This document shows, one piece after another, positions 47,177-60,047 of a DNA stretch of 64,000 nucleotides. Source of the stretch: Oceanicoccus sagamiensis (GTDB taxonomy: Bacteria; Pseudomonadota; Gammaproteobacteria; Pseudomonadales; Dasaniaceae). Both the position numbers and the translations under genes were made by a program. The notes beneath the pieces were generated by a model. That model searched no databases. It saw only the letters and a program-made list of their open reading frames with translations, and had not been told where the DNA came from. The DNA is taken from assembly GCF_002117105.1 (NCBI RefSeq), contig NZ_CP019343.1, positions 1,984,001-2,048,000 of the forward strand, given 5' to 3'. Each line of letters begins with the position of its first letter. Position 1 is the stretch's first letter.

Positions 47177-47980
47177 TTAGCTTGCGCAGTCGCAGCGATG
47201 CATCTGCTGAGTGTCCAAATTCATTAAGGTGAGGGCGTGGCCCCAAACGCAGCCAGTATCCAGGGCAAACACATGAGGGTTATCGGCTTTGCCTTCCAGC
47301 GCAGCCCAGTGGCCAAAAATAATATTCTGATTGCTGGTCGCAGGGTAGGAAAACCAGGGTTTAAAGTCAGGTTTATCGATGGTGGCGAGTTTGTCTTCAA
47401 AATCTAACTCTCCGGCAACTGTACAGAAACGCATTCTCGTTAAGTAGTTGGTAATCACTCGCAATCGCGTCCAGCCTTCAAGTTGGTCATTCCAAACCGC
47501 GGGCTCATTACCATACATATGGCTAAAAAAATCAGCGGCTGTCTCTCCCCGCAAAACCTGTTCGACTTCATGGGCCAATTGGCTGGCCTGTTGTACTGTC
47601 CAGATGGGTGGAATGCCGGCATGGACCATGGTGTAGTCATGGCTGGGGTCGTTATAGATTAAGTGCTGCTGTTGCAGCCATTGCACCAGTATTTGGCAAT
47701 CACTGGCATTAAGGATTTCATCAAAGGTATCGGATTTACCGGCGTTTCTGGTGCCATGGGCAACAGCAAGAAAGTGCAGATCGTGATTGCCCAGTACAAT
47801 TCGGGTGCAATCCCCAAGCTCTTTAATAAAACGTAAAGTGTCTAATGAGGCGGGGCCGCGGTTGATCAGGTCTCCCGCCAGCCATAGCTGGTCTTGCGCA
47901 GGGTCAAACGCCACCTCCTTTAACAAGCATTGCAAAGGAGCCAGGCAGCCTTGTACATCACCCACAGCATAGCGCGTCAT
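47177..47980 (-). CDS. apaH: Diadenosine tetraphosphatase (symmetrical)
   Basis: A 267-residue metallophosphatase that splits Ap4A into two ADP and can remove Np4 caps from RNA. The metal-binding blocks are YAVGDVQGC, LAGDLINRGPASL, VLGNHDLHFL and MVHAGIPP, with FGHWAALEG near the end. The stop codon lies in an intergenic region. The start overlaps the apaG stop by one base, giving the standard apaG-apaH coupling. Confidence 0.97.
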   Translation of the reverse strand: MTRYAVGDVQGCLAPLQCLLKEVAFDPAQDQLWLAGDLINRGPASLDTLRFIKELGDCTRIVLGNHDLHFLAVAHGTRNAGKSDTFDEILNASDCQILVQWLQQQHLIYNDPSHDYTMVHAGIPPIWTVQQASQLAHEVEQVLRGETAADFFSHMYGNEPAVWNDQLEGWTRLRVITNYLTRMRFCTVAGELDFEDKLATIDKPDFKPWFSYPATSNQNIIFGHWAALEGKADNPHVFALDTGCVWGHALTLMNLDTQQMHRCDCAS

Positions 47981-48357
47981 TAATGCAGTGACCCCGGGTG
48001 AATCAGTGAGAATTGCGGGATGGGGGCATCAAAGGCCGTGCCGGATGCGCTTTCCATCTGGTAGCTGCCTTCCATGGTGCCAACGGCGGTTTCTAATAGT
48101 GCGCCGCTGGTATAGCGATAGCTATGGCCGGGTTTAATGGTCGGTTGGTCGCCGACAACACCATCGCCGCGCACTTCTTCTACTTTGGCATTGCCGTCAG
48201 TAATAATCCAATGGCGACTGATAAGTTTTACCGGTTCAACGCCGTGGTTGCTAATGGTAATCGTATAGGCAAAAGCGAAGCGCTGTTCTTCCGGGCTGGA
48301 CTGTTGTGGAATAAATTGCGTGTCCACATGAATACTGATGGGGTTATCGGTTAGCAT
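47980..48357 (-). CDS. apaG: ApaG (Co2+/Mg2+ efflux-associated domain protein)
   Basis: A 125-residue single-domain beta-sandwich protein. The family pattern is clear: FAFAYTITISNHGVEPVKLISRHWIITD, followed by VEEVRGDGVVGDQPTIKPGHSYRYTSG and GTMEGSYQM. Its biochemical role is not established. The gene follows rsmA by 2 bases, as in most gammaproteobacteria. Confidence 0.96.
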   Translation of the reverse strand: MLTDNPISIHVDTQFIPQQSSPEEQRFAFAYTITISNHGVEPVKLISRHWIITDGNAKVEEVRGDGVVGDQPTIKPGHSYRYTSGALLETAVGTMEGSYQMESASGTAFDAPIPQFSLIHPGSLH

Positions 48358-48359
48358 AA

Positions 48360-49159
48360 TTAGGTGTCTTCCCTGATGGCGTTACTAATGGCGACAAATT
48401 GTTCTAATGATAAAGTTTCTGGCCGGGCAGCAGGGTTTATAGCTAACGCGGTTAATTGCTGCTCGCTGATCTCCCCTTTTAATGAGTTGCGCAATGTTTT
48501 GCGTCGCTGGTTAAAGGCGGTACGCAAAATATGCTCCAGTGTTTGCACATTATTTGCCGGATGAGGTAATTGTTGATGGGGGCCAAGCGGACAATGGCCG
48601 ATTGTACTTTGGGACGCGGATCAAAGGCCTCCGGTGGTACTTCAAACAGCGAGTGTACATCACAATAATATTGCGCCATGACACTTAAGCGCCCGTAGTT
48701 TTTATTGCCGGGCACGGCGGCAAGGCGATTCACCACTTCCAGTTGCAGCATAAAATGCATATCGTGAATCAGTGCTTGCTGGTCCAGCAAATGAAAGATT
48801 AACGGGGTAGAAATATTGTAGGGCAGGTTGCCCACCACCCGTAATTTTTCATCACCCTTTTGCAAAGAAGAAAAATCAAATTCCAGCGCATCCCCTTGTT
48901 GCAAACTAAAGCGGCTTTCACCGGCAAAGCGTTGCTCCAGAATAGGAATCAGGTCGCGGTCCAGTTCGATAGCATCGAGCTCGCAGCCGCTGGCCAGAAT
49001 GTCGGCGGTAAGCGCACCCTGGCCGGGACCAATCTCTACAATATGGTCATCGGTTGTTGCATTGATAGAGCGGGCGATATGATGGATAACGCCTGCGTCT
49101 TGCAAAAAGTTTTGGCCAAAGCGTTTACGGGCACGGTGTTTATTATCCGGGTTCGCCAT
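48360..49159 (-). pseudogene. rsmA: 16S rRNA dimethyladenosine transferase RsmA/KsgA, one-base frameshift
   Basis: The first 200 residues are normal RsmA: RARKRFGQNFLQD, the SAM motif VEIGPGQGALT, NLPYNIS and PRPKVQSAIVRLAP. The frame then runs off into unrelated residues and stops at 48479, while the proper C-terminus (VQTLEHILRTAFNQRRKTLRNSLKG, to EDT) continues in another frame to 48360. Adding one C in the C5 run (G5 on the plus strand, 48578-48582) restores a protein of about 266 residues. The enzyme dimethylates A1518 and A1519 of 16S rRNA. Loss is tolerated in bacteria, but a base-calling error is more likely. Confidence 0.93.
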
Positions 49160-49164
49160 AGTGT

Positions 49165-50169
49165 TTAGTGCTCAGTAGTGGTTGACGAACGGTGTTGAGC
49201 CATACTGATGGCATAACTCAATGCTGTTTTTAAACTGCCCATATCCGCCTTGCCACTGCCGGCTAAATCCAGTGCTGTACCGTGATCGACGGAGGTACGA
49301 ATAATGGGTAAGCCCAGAGTAATATTTACCGCATTGCCAAAGCCTTTATATTTTAATGTCGGCAAACCCTGGTCGTGATACATCGCCAGCACCGCGTCAC
49401 AATGCTGTAGATGTTTTTCAGTAAAGGCGGTATCGGCGGGCAGCGGCCCGGTTAGGTGCATACCTTCGGCGTTTAGCTTTTCCATACAGGGAATAATTTC
49501 ATCTATTTCTTCACGCCCCATATGGCCGCCTTCGCCCGCATGGGGGTTTAAGCCCAGCACGGTAATTTCAGGTTGTTGCAAACCAAAATGCTGTTGCAGG
49601 TCACGATGTAAAATTCGAGTAATGGTTTCCACTTTTGCGGCAGTAATATGTTGGGGCACTGCCAGCAAGGGCAGGTGGGTGGTTACCAGAGCAACCCGCA
49701 GCCCTTCGGTGGCCAGCATCATCACGACCTGTTCGGTCTGGGTTTTTTCTTCCAGATATTCGGTATGGCCACTAAAGCTAATGCCAGCATCATTTATTAC
49801 CGCCTTATTGACAGGGGCAGTGACCATGGCGGCAAAGGTATTATCCATACAGCCATTAATAGCGGCATCCAATGTGGCTAAAACATAATGAGCATTTTCA
49901 GTATTTAATGTGCCGGTGACGCATGGCTGTGCAAGTTTAATCGGTAGTACGCTTATTTCCCCGGCGGTATTAAGCTGTGGGGCAAGGGATGGGTCAAAGC
50001 TGCGAATCGTTAACGGTAGTTTGAGTTGTTCGGCGCGTTGCAGCAAAAGTTCAGGGTCGGCGATGACAACAAGTTCAGCGCTGTGCTCGCTTTGTGCCAG
50101 TTGGATAATCAGGTCTGGGCCAATGCCCGCAGGTTCGCCGGGAGTTAAAGCTATTCGTAATATCGTCAT
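49165..50169 (-). CDS. pdxA: 4-hydroxythreonine-4-phosphate dehydrogenase
   Basis: A 334-residue NAD-dependent enzyme of pyridoxal phosphate synthesis. Recognisable segments are [38 protein letters not shown] (a metal histidine), [16 protein letters not shown] and [21 protein letters not shown] with the remaining metal histidine, then [18 protein letters not shown]. Five bases separate it from rsmA. It is part of the lptD-surA-pdxA-rsmA-apaG-apaH operon. Confidence 0.97.
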   Translation of the reverse strand: MTILRIALTPGEPAGIGPDLIIQLAQSEHSAELVVIADPELLLQRAEQLKLPLTIRSFDPSLAPQLNTAGEISVLPIKLAQPCVTGTLNTENAHYVLATLDAAINGCMDNTFAAMVTAPVNKAVINDAGISFSGHTEYLEEKTQTEQVVMMLATEGLRVALVTTHLPLLAVPQHITAAKVETITRILHRDLQQHFGLQQPEITVLGLNPHAGEGGHMGREEIDEIIPCMEKLNAEGMHLTGPLPADTAFTEKHLQHCDAVLAMYHDQGLPTLKYKGFGNAVNITLGLPIIRTSVDHGTALDLAGSGKADMGSLKTALSYAISMAQHRSSTTTEH

Positions 50170-50205
50170 AGTATTAGAGAGATAACTTCCGGCTAATCAG
50201 TTGAA

Positions 50206-51534
50206 TTATTTAAAATCTACATAGGCTTCATCGCGAATTTTCTGTAGCCAGGTTTGCAGTTCATCGTCATATTTACGCTGATGAATATGGTTGCGGGCAA
50301 TATTGCGACGAATATCGTCGGTAACATCTTTGTCGCGACGCTCAATGACTTGCAGCACATGCCAGCCGTATTGGCTTTTAAATGCGGGGCTGATATCGCC
50401 AGGTTGGGTGCTGTCCATGGCATCCTGAAAGGCGCCAACTAATTGTCCCGGGCTGGTCCAGCCTAAATCACCGCCTTCCAGCGCAGAACCAATATCTTCA
50501 GAGAATTCCCGGGCCAGGTCTTCAAATTCTTCGCCATCAATAATACGTTGCCGCAGCTGTTTAATTTCAGCTTCCGTAGCCGCTTCATTTCGAATAGCGG
50601 AAGGCTTTAATAAAATATGGCGGGCTTTGGTTTGCGGGATAACTTCACCGTCGCCGCGTTTGTCTAACAGCTTTACCAAGTGAAAGCCGCTGGCGCTTTG
50701 CACGGGGCTGGCAGTACCACCTTCTGTGGTTGTAGTCGCCAGACTTGAAATCAGGCTGGGTAAGTCTGCTGCTTTGCGCCAGCCCAGGTCATTAATTTTG
50801 AGCTGGCTATAGCTGGACATCACTTTTTCGTAAGCTTCCCCATTGTCTATACGCTGATACAGCGCATCGGCCATTGCTTTAGCGGCGGCAACGGTTGCTC
50901 TGTCCGCACCTCCGGGTATCGCAATCAGGGTATGCAGCATCCGGTATTCCGGTGCTGTCATTGACTGGCCTTCTTCGGAAGATAGAAAGTTGGCAATTTC
51001 CTGGTCGGTAATTTGTACGCGCTGGTTAACATTGCCCTGTTGGACCCGCTGCAATAACATTTCTTTGCGAATCTGTTCACGGGTGGCGTTGTAAGAGATA
51101 CCGTCGCTTTCCAGTGCTTCTTTAAACTGCAATAAATTCATTCGGTTTTGCTGGGCAATACGCAGCATAGAATCGTTAAGCTGGGCGTCACTAATACGCA
51201 CGCCAGCGCGCATGGCCATTTGCAGTTGAATATTTTCAATAATCAGTTGGTCAAGAATTTCTTGCTGGATTTCCTGCATGGGCGGCGCCGACTTGCCGCT
51301 CTTTTCGATATTGACTTTGACCTGCTGGATGCGCTCTTTAAGTTCGCTGGCCATCACCACGTCGTCATCCACAATAGCGATAACCTGGTCGAGCAGTTGC
51401 AGTTGGTTGTTGGCACTTGCCAGTGTGGCATTAAGGCTGCCAAACACCACAAATAATGAACCGGCCAGTATGGCCAGACGATTGCGGCGGCCTTTACTGG
51501 CCGCAGTGGCTATCAATTTAATCAAGATCTTCAT
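50206..51534 (-). CDS. surA: Periplasmic chaperone / peptidyl-prolyl isomerase SurA
   Basis: A 442-residue protein with an export signal (LAILAGSLFVVFGSLNATLASA). The N-terminal SurA chaperone domain starts at LLDQVIAIVDDDVVMASEL. Two parvulin domains follow, the second with ARHILLKPSAIRNEAATEAE and DLGWTSPGQLVGAFQDAM. SurA escorts outer-membrane barrel proteins, including LptD, to the Bam complex. The start overlaps the end of lptD by 17 bases. Confidence 0.96.
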   Translation of the reverse strand: MKILIKLIATAASKGRRNRLAILAGSLFVVFGSLNATLASANNQLQLLDQVIAIVDDDVVMASELKERIQQVKVNIEKSGKSAPPMQEIQQEILDQLIIENIQLQMAMRAGVRISDAQLNDSMLRIAQQNRMNLLQFKEALESDGISYNATREQIRKEMLLQRVQQGNVNQRVQITDQEIANFLSSEEGQSMTAPEYRMLHTLIAIPGGADRATVAAAKAMADALYQRIDNGEAYEKVMSSYSQLKINDLGWRKAADLPSLISSLATTTTEGGTASPVQSASGFHLVKLLDKRGDGEVIPQTKARHILLKPSAIRNEAATEAEIKQLRQRIIDGEEFEDLAREFSEDIGSALEGGDLGWTSPGQLVGAFQDAMDSTQPGDISPAFKSQYGWHVLQVIERRDKDVTDDIRRNIARNHIHQRKYDDELQTWLQKIRDEAYVDFK

Positions 51535-54123
51535 ACCCCAAAATATTTTCTTCCAGCAGTTTCTGTGCTTTGTTGCCGAGGCTGCCCAGGCCTTTTAATT
51601 CAAACTCAAGGATAAAGGCGTAATCCCGTTCGACTACGATATTACTGGTGAGTTCATCGGGCATTAATGTGTCGTCTTCAATCACTTCCACAAATTCGTC
51701 CTGGAAGCTGCGCTGGTAGAGCAGGCGAACCATCCAGCAGCAATCTTCGTATTGCAGGCCAAAGACATCATCGATCGAGCGGTTTTCCTCGACATCATAG
51801 CGATAGCGGGCAAAGGTCGTCCAGCGTTCGCTAATGGGTAGTACCATAGAGGCGTCGGCTTGTGAGACATCTCGCCTGCCAAAGCCCAGGTTACTGGCCG
51901 CTTCTCTATTAAAGCGATAGCCCAGATTGTACAGGCTTTTGTTACTGGCCTGATACTGCATCCCAATGCCACCCTCCTGCAAATAGTCCTGCCTTGAGTC
52001 CCAGAGCAGGGTGTTAGTGAGCCAAAGCCGGTCGGTGGGCTGATATTGGATGTCTGTGGCAATTTGGGAATTACTGACTATCTCATCGTCATCTCTGGCG
52101 TTTAACTGTACCCGGCGATCATCAAAGTAAAAGATTTGGCCAACACTCATAGTCAGCACTTCCCGACCTTCGCCATCATTGATAAAGCGACTAGTCACCC
52201 CGACTGAGACCTGGTTGGCGTCATCAAGGCGGTCGTGGCCAGTAAAGCGGGTGTCCCTAAAGAGCTGGCTGTAGCTGAATTTGAGGGCCTTGGTATCAAA
52301 GTCAGGGTTATTGTTCTGTTCTTCGTAATCGCTATAGAAATAGTAGAGGCGTGGCTCCAGAGTTTGTAGCCAGTTACTGTCACCAAAACGGGTCTGCCGT
52401 TCAAATACCAGACCCATATCCAGAGTGGCTAAGGGTGTGGTGGCGGAGGGTGTGTCATCGTCGCTATCAAAGGCTTCCAGTTCATAGCTAACATTGCGCA
52501 CTTTGACGGTGGGGATAATAAAACCGGGGCCCAGCGCATAGGGTAGCTGGCGCCAACTTCGGCAAAAACCCGCTCGCCGGTTTCAAATCTGCCACCGTCA
52601 TCGATAGATTCATCATGCTTAAAATCAGTAAACTCAGCCTCAAACAGCCATTCCGGTGAAAAGTTAGCGCCGGTGTAATTTTTCTCAATGGTTAACTGGG
52701 GCATCAGCTGATATTGGCTGGATAGCAGGTCATCAATGGTTTGAGATTGTTCTACCAGCAGTTCAGTCTGCCAACTCTTGTCACGGTATCCCAGTGAGGC
52801 GCTTTGGGTTAAGTGGTCGCTGCGCTTAAGTTCGAGGCTGTCAGGGGACAGGTCATCAAAAAAGTCCTCATCGCTGACTTTGTTATAGTCCACCTTGGTG
52901 AGAATGGGGCCAATCTTACCTTTATGTTCAACCCGTCCAACCCAGCGGTCTTCCCGTGGTGGAATATCATCATCTCTACCGAATAGCTCGTCCAGAGGTG
53001 GGTCGATGGGGTCATCATCAGCCGTTTCTTTAAATTGATCATCCTTTAATTTGGCGCCAGACAGAACCCAGGTACCAAAGCTGCTCATTTGACGGACTTC
53101 TGCCTCAAGCATGGTGCCCCGCTTTTCAATAAAACGAGGGGTAATGGTGGCGTCATAATTCGGGGCCAGATTAAGGTAGAGTGGGGCGCTGAGTTCAAAG
53201 CCGTTACTGTTGCTTGTTGCCAGAGTGGGGAACAGCAGGCCGGTTTTGCGTCGATCATCGATGGGGAAGGTCATATACGGCGAATAAAACACCGGTATAT
53301 CGTTGATATTAACCCGGGCATGCTTGGCTGAGCCCCAGCCTTCTTCGCTATCCAGGTGGATGCTACTGGCATGGATTTTCCAGGTTTCATCGTCGGGGCT
53401 GCATTGGGTGATAATGCCCTGCTCCAGATCGAGGGTGGTGGCACTGGCTCGGTCAATAACATTGGCCTGCCCCCTAAAACCATCGTTATGTTGGACAAAT
53501 AAGGCCTGCTCAAAACGGCCGAGATTATCCTCTGTATTTAGCGTGGCCCGGTTAGCGCGAACCAGTATGTCTGGCTCCCTGATTTCCACATTGCCATCAA
53601 GCTTTAACTGGTTATTATCGCGGTCCAATATCGCGTTATCCATTCTCAAGCGGCGGCTGCCCTGAGTCAGTTCAACCTGGCCCGAGAGTTTAACAATATT
53701 GCCTTCCATGCTGGAGTTATCGGCACTGGCTCGCAAGGGTGCATTGTCGGGGTCTTTATCCGCGTCTTCCCAATCGGCATCGGGTGCTATATAGGCGCCC
53801 TCGCAACCGGTTTTACAGAGAGAGGGGTCTTCCAGTTGCTCTATGGCTACCCAGTCCCAATCGCTATGGGGAATATTCTCTCTGGTGGTGATGGGCGTTG
53901 TTGCAGCGCTTGTTTTTACCACTGTCGCCGCTGGCTGAGGGGCGGCCTTGCCAGCTTTGTCGCCCCCCTGACACTGCCATTGCCCCTTGGCATCGGCCTT
54001 ACAGACCCACTGTTGGTCGGGAGAGATGTCGGCACGGGTGTTTGCCACCAGAGCAGAGGCAACAAACGCAGTGACAAAAAGGCGGTTGGCGATGGAGGGT
54101 AATGAATATTTACTGGCGGCCAT
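51518..54123 (-). pseudogene. lptD: LPS-assembly protein LptD, one-base frameshift in the barrel
   Basis: The N-terminal part from 54123 has a signal peptide, then the beta-jellyroll/OstA region (NSSMEGNIVKLSGQVELTQGSRRL and NPNYDATITP-like barrel strands), and runs to FAEVGASYP before going out of frame. The rest (YALGPGFIIPTVKVRNVSYELEAF, to the C-terminus) continues in another frame to 51518. One added base in the CCC run (plus strand 52541-52543) joins them into a protein of about 868 residues. LptD with LptE inserts LPS into the outer leaflet and is essential in most Gram-negatives, so this is probably a sequencing error. Confidence 0.93.
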
Positions 54124-54361
54124 AACTCTTGGGCTGATCTCTGCGGTACCTTGTCGGTATTATGTCCTTAGCGGGATAATCGACTAAGGTTTCCCCTGTT
54201 TTTAAGAACGTGGATAATAAAGCATTATGAGCAGGAATGCCCGTGCCAGAACTTTTAATCCTTCTGGCGGCGCAATGGTGCATAATAGTGCTGCCCTCAC
54301 TAGTCGAGGGGGCTGAAAAACAATAATGAATGTTAGATAGACAGACAGAGAGAGTAAGAGA

Positions 54362-56882
<2,521 letters not shown>

Positions 56883-57016
56883 AAACGTAAAATACTGATA
56901 TGTGATTTGCGGTTGGCTTTTCAGTAGAATAGCGGCTTCGTTTGCCCAGCGACAACTTTTTTGTCATTTAGCCCGATTATTTAACGCGCACGACTTAACT
57001 CAAACAAGGTATAACC

Positions 57017-57688
57017 ATGAGTGATTTTCTTATAGCCCCCTCCATTCTGTCAGCAGACTTTGCCCGCCTGGGTGAAGAAGTTGATGCGGTATTACAGGCC
57101 GGTGCCGATATTGTGCACTTTGATGTGATGGATAACCACTATGTGCCCAACCTGACCATTGGGCCCATGGTCTGCAAAGCCCTGCGCGATTATGGCGTGA
57201 CCGCGCCGATTGATGTCCACCTGATGGTCAGCCCCGTCGATGGTTTGATTGCTGACTTTGCCAAAGCGGGTGCCTCCTATATTACCTTTCATCCCGATGC
57301 CTCTACCCATGTGGATCGCTCACTGGCGATGATCCGCGATGCAGGCTGCAAATCCGGTTTGGTGCTTAACCCCGCAATGGGGCTTGAGCCATTAAAATAT
57401 GTGATGGATAAAGTCGATATGATTTTATTAATGTCGGTAAACCCGGGTTTTGGCGGGCAGAAATTTATACCAGCCACCCTGGATAAACTGCGTGAAGTGC
57501 GTCAGCTGATTGATGCCAGTGGCCACGATATTCGTTTGGAAATTGATGGCGGTGTAACCGCAGATAATATTCGCGACATTGCAGAAGCTGGCGCCGATAC
57601 CTTTGTTGCAGGTTCAGCTATTTACAATAAGCCTGATTACGCAGCAGCAATCGCCGCTATGCGTGAACAGCTTGCGCTTGTTAAATAG
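57017..57688 (+). CDS. rpe: Ribulose-phosphate 3-epimerase
   Basis: A 223-residue TIM-barrel enzyme of the pentose phosphate pathway. Motifs: [34 protein letters not shown] (metal histidine and aspartate), [21 protein letters not shown] and [13 protein letters not shown]. All metal ligands are present. It starts the rpe-gph unit. The 3' end overlaps the likely start of gph. Confidence 0.97.
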   Translation: MSDFLIAPSILSADFARLGEEVDAVLQAGADIVHFDVMDNHYVPNLTIGPMVCKALRDYGVTAPIDVHLMVSPVDGLIADFAKAGASYITFHPDASTHVDRSLAMIRDAGCKSGLVLNPAMGLEPLKYVMDKVDMILLMSVNPGFGGQKFIPATLDKLREVRQLIDASGHDIRLEIDGGVTADNIRDIAEAGADTFVAGSAIYNKPDYAAAIAAMREQLALVK

Positions 57689-58358
57689 TCTTCAACCTCA
57701 AGCCGTCCTGTTTGATTTGGACGGCACTCTGGTGGACAGTGTTCCCGATCTTGCCTGCGCTGTTGATACTGCATTCACTGGGCTAGGCTTTGCTGCCCCG
57801 GGAGAAGATCGCGTGCGAGGCTGGGTCGGCAATGGCGCGCTGACATTGATCGAGCGGGCATTGGCTGATTTATTGGCGACAGATACGGTTGATCCGCAAC
57901 TATTACAACAAGCCCACCAGCAATTTCTTTTTCATTATGCGGTAGTTAACGGCAAGGCCAGTCGGCTTTATCCGGGTGTTGCTGATACGCTGGAACACTT
58001 ACAGCAACAAAATATCCCCATGGCTGTGGTAACCAATAAACCGATTGAGTTTGTGCCGGGTTTATTATCTGGTTTGGGGATTGGTCAATATTTTAACGTG
58101 CTTGTGGGGGGGGAATGCACCCATGAAAAAAAGCCCTCACCGCAGCCATTGTTTTATGCTTGCCGCTTGCTGCAAGTGGAGCCCTCGATGTGTTTAATGG
58201 TGGGAGATTCCAAGCATGATATTAAGGCCGCCAAAGCTGCCGGTATGTCAGTGGTGGCCGTTGATTATGGCTATAACCATGGCGAAGCGATTGCCTTATC
58301 TGAGCCAGATTTAATTGTGGATTGTTTTTCTGCGGTGCTATCGCTTATTGCTGCATAG
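57663..58358 (+). CDS. gph: Phosphoglycolate phosphatase
   Basis: A HAD-family phosphatase of about 231 residues if the GTG at 57663 is the start. The frame is open further upstream inside rpe, but residues before this are not HAD-like. Motif I is [11 protein letters not shown], motif II is in VVTNKP, motif III is HEKKPSPQP and motif IV is [17 protein letters not shown]. It removes phosphoglycolate from DNA repair or oxygenase reactions. The start overlaps the last 26 bases of rpe, so it is coupled. It is convergent with the SGNH hydrolase gene. Confidence 0.92.
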   Translation: MNSLRLLNSLQPQAVLFDLDGTLVDSVPDLACAVDTAFTGLGFAAPGEDRVRGWVGNGALTLIERALADLLATDTVDPQLLQQAHQQFLFHYAVVNGKASRLYPGVADTLEHLQQQNIPMAVVTNKPIEFVPGLLSGLGIGQYFNVLVGGECTHEKKPSPQPLFYACRLLQVEPSMCLMVGDSKHDIKAAKAAGMSVVAVDYGYNHGEAIALSEPDLIVDCFSAVLSLIAA

Positions 58359-59478
58359 CGCTATTGATGATCTCTGCAACTTTGCGGTGTCCTTCAGCGG
58401 TCAAATGCCCTTCATTTGGATGAAACCAACGCTTGCCCGGTTGATACTGCGCCGCTAATTGTTCGGCAATATCAATCACCTCAATCCCCAGTGTCTCAGC
58501 CATCCCTGTGCTTTTAATTCTCACATAGTCCTGAAAATGGGCAGAGTAAGAGTTGGGTGAAACAATCAGTGATTGCCCGGGTAGTATGGCCAGAGTGAGG
58601 GCGCTTTGCTGGTGTTGAGTTTGCTGCTGAATGGCCTTCAATAGCGCCAATAATAAGGTTTCCTGCGCTGCCAACCGACGTTCGAGTATCGAATAAATCG
58701 CAGCGCTGTCTGGCGTTTTTGAGGGCGGAATAATCAGTCGAAGCAATTCACTGGATTGACGAAGATAATCTAACGAGCTTGAATAGGCTGCCAGTTCATT
58801 GCCAAAGATAATCGAGTCTAACGTTGTTGCTTGCAGTGCGGCGGTTTTGGCTTGTTTCGGAACCGGCGTATTATTGAGTTGCAACTGATTATTATGCAGT
58901 TCAAAAAAAGGTTTTCCTCTGGGGGCTTGCAGAGGAAAGGGGAGTGGATTGTCTAAAATATCGTTACCCAGATAAAACACCAGCACATAATGGTCGATGG
59001 CAAAATCCGTTGCCGTATTTTTTATTAATAAATATTGCTGGTCAGTACTATAGCCGGGAACGCTAAGGTTAATATATTCCCGGTCAGGATCAGCCAGACT
59101 TAGCTGTGCATGAAAAGTTTCCTCGTCATTAACACCAAAACCAAACGTAAAACTGTCACCCACCAGCGCTACCCTGGGCCTGGTTTTTTTATGGGGTAAA
59201 AAAGCTTGCTCGTCCATACCATTGCGAAAGCCAAAAATATGGGTGCTATAGACAACGGAAAAATCGTGGTGTTGATGGCTGCCCTGCCATGAGGGTGATA
59301 GTGTCCAGCCTAATTGCGGGTGATAGCGCATTAAGCCCGGTTGCATTTGAGAACTGCTGGCCACCTTGTGCTTATACCAACCCAAAAAAGTGTCGGCCAA
59401 GACTGCACAGATAATAAGGCTAATGGTGACGGTGGTGATCGCCAATAACGATTGTTTATTCGCTTTATCTTGGGTCAT
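58345..59478 (-). CDS. Membrane-anchored SGNH/GDSL-family hydrolase
   Basis: A 377-residue protein with one N-terminal membrane helix (LLAITTVTISLIICAVLADTFL) and a periplasmic domain. The catalytic serine is in VALVGDSFTFGFGVNDEETF (block I), with LPGQSLIV in between, and the Asp/His dyad in HPNEGHLTAEGH (block V). Such proteins deacylate or acylate polysaccharides. The gene overlaps gph at its 3' end and is the last of a four-gene cluster with DUF5989, SxtJ-like and carbamoyltransferase genes, spaced by 14 bases. Confidence 0.75.
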   Translation of the reverse strand: MTQDKANKQSLLAITTVTISLIICAVLADTFLGWYKHKVASSSQMQPGLMRYHPQLGWTLSPSWQGSHQHHDFSVVYSTHIFGFRNGMDEQAFLPHKKTRPRVALVGDSFTFGFGVNDEETFHAQLSLADPDREYINLSVPGYSTDQQYLLIKNTATDFAIDHYVLVFYLGNDILDNPLPFPLQAPRGKPFFELHNNQLQLNNTPVPKQAKTAALQATTLDSIIFGNELAAYSSSLDYLRQSSELLRLIIPPSKTPDSAAIYSILERRLAAQETLLLALLKAIQQQTQHQQSALTLAILPGQSLIVSPNSYSAHFQDYVRIKSTGMAETLGIEVIDIAEQLAAQYQPGKRWFHPNEGHLTAEGHRKVAEIINSAMQQ

Positions 59479-59492
59479 GATGGTTGCTGCAC

Positions 59493-59645
59493 TTAAAACA
59501 AGGTATAAATAAAAGGGCTGATAGCCGAGCCCTCGGCAAAAATAATCAGCGAGCTAACCAGCATTAACATCAAAACAATAGGGATAACCCAGAATTTTTT
59601 ATGCTTTTTGGCAAAGCCGAAAAGATCAGATAAAAAGTCTAACAC
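59493..59645 (-). CDS. DUF5989 small membrane protein
   Basis: A 50-residue protein with a GTG start at 59645 that overlaps the TAG of the SxtJ-like gene by one base. The sequence begins LDFLSDLFGFAKKHKKFW, followed by one membrane helix (VIPIVLMLMLVSSLIIFA) and the short tail EGSAISPFIYTLF. This is the usual pattern of DUF5989 proteins, which are found next to SxtJ and carbamoyltransferase genes. Function unknown. Confidence 0.8.
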   Translation of the reverse strand: MLDFLSDLFGFAKKHKKFWVIPIVLMLMLVSSLIIFAEGSAISPFIYTLF

Positions 59646-60046
59646 TAAAACGGATGCTCCATATCACTGGGGGTTATCACCTCACTGTTTTGGCGATAAC
59701 TATTAGGCAGATGGCTGGGTTTAAACATAGCATCATTGCCAAAGGCGCGCTTGATAAAAGCGGTCGGTGTAATAATACAGAAAAAACAAATACCCAGCGT
59801 TGTGGCGGTGATTAGCCGATTTAAACCATGCGCCCCTTTGAGCCAGTATCTATAAGGCTGGCTCAACCAGGGTGGGTTTATAATAGCAATGGCAAATAAA
59901 ATTGAGGCAATACAGTAGCCAGGCCATAAACTATTCAGGCTAAGTTGTTGGCTAAACCCATAAACCGTTAGCCAAAAAACCATTACCGCGGACAGTATTA
60001 CGCCGAATAATCGAAGCTGCTTTCTCTGGGATAGTTTGGTCGCCAT
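59645..60046 (-). CDS. SxtJ-like membrane protein
   Basis: A 133-residue protein. The ATG at 60046 (MATKLSQRKQLRLFG) is preferred because upstream residues lie inside the carbamoyltransferase gene. Three hydrophobic segments are seen (VILSAVMVFWLTVY, LWPGYCIASILFAIAII and LGICFFCIITPTAFI), with NDAMFKPSHLPNSYRQN near the C-terminus. SxtJ-family genes accompany carbamoyltransferases in saxitoxin and polysaccharide loci; the role is unknown. It begins 2 bases after the carbamoyltransferase stop. Confidence 0.78.
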   Translation of the reverse strand: MATKLSQRKQLRLFGVILSAVMVFWLTVYGFSQQLSLNSLWPGYCIASILFAIAIINPPWLSQPYRYWLKGAHGLNRLITATTLGICFFCIITPTAFIKRAFGNDAMFKPSHLPNSYRQNSEVITPSDMEHPF

Positions 60047-60047
60047 A

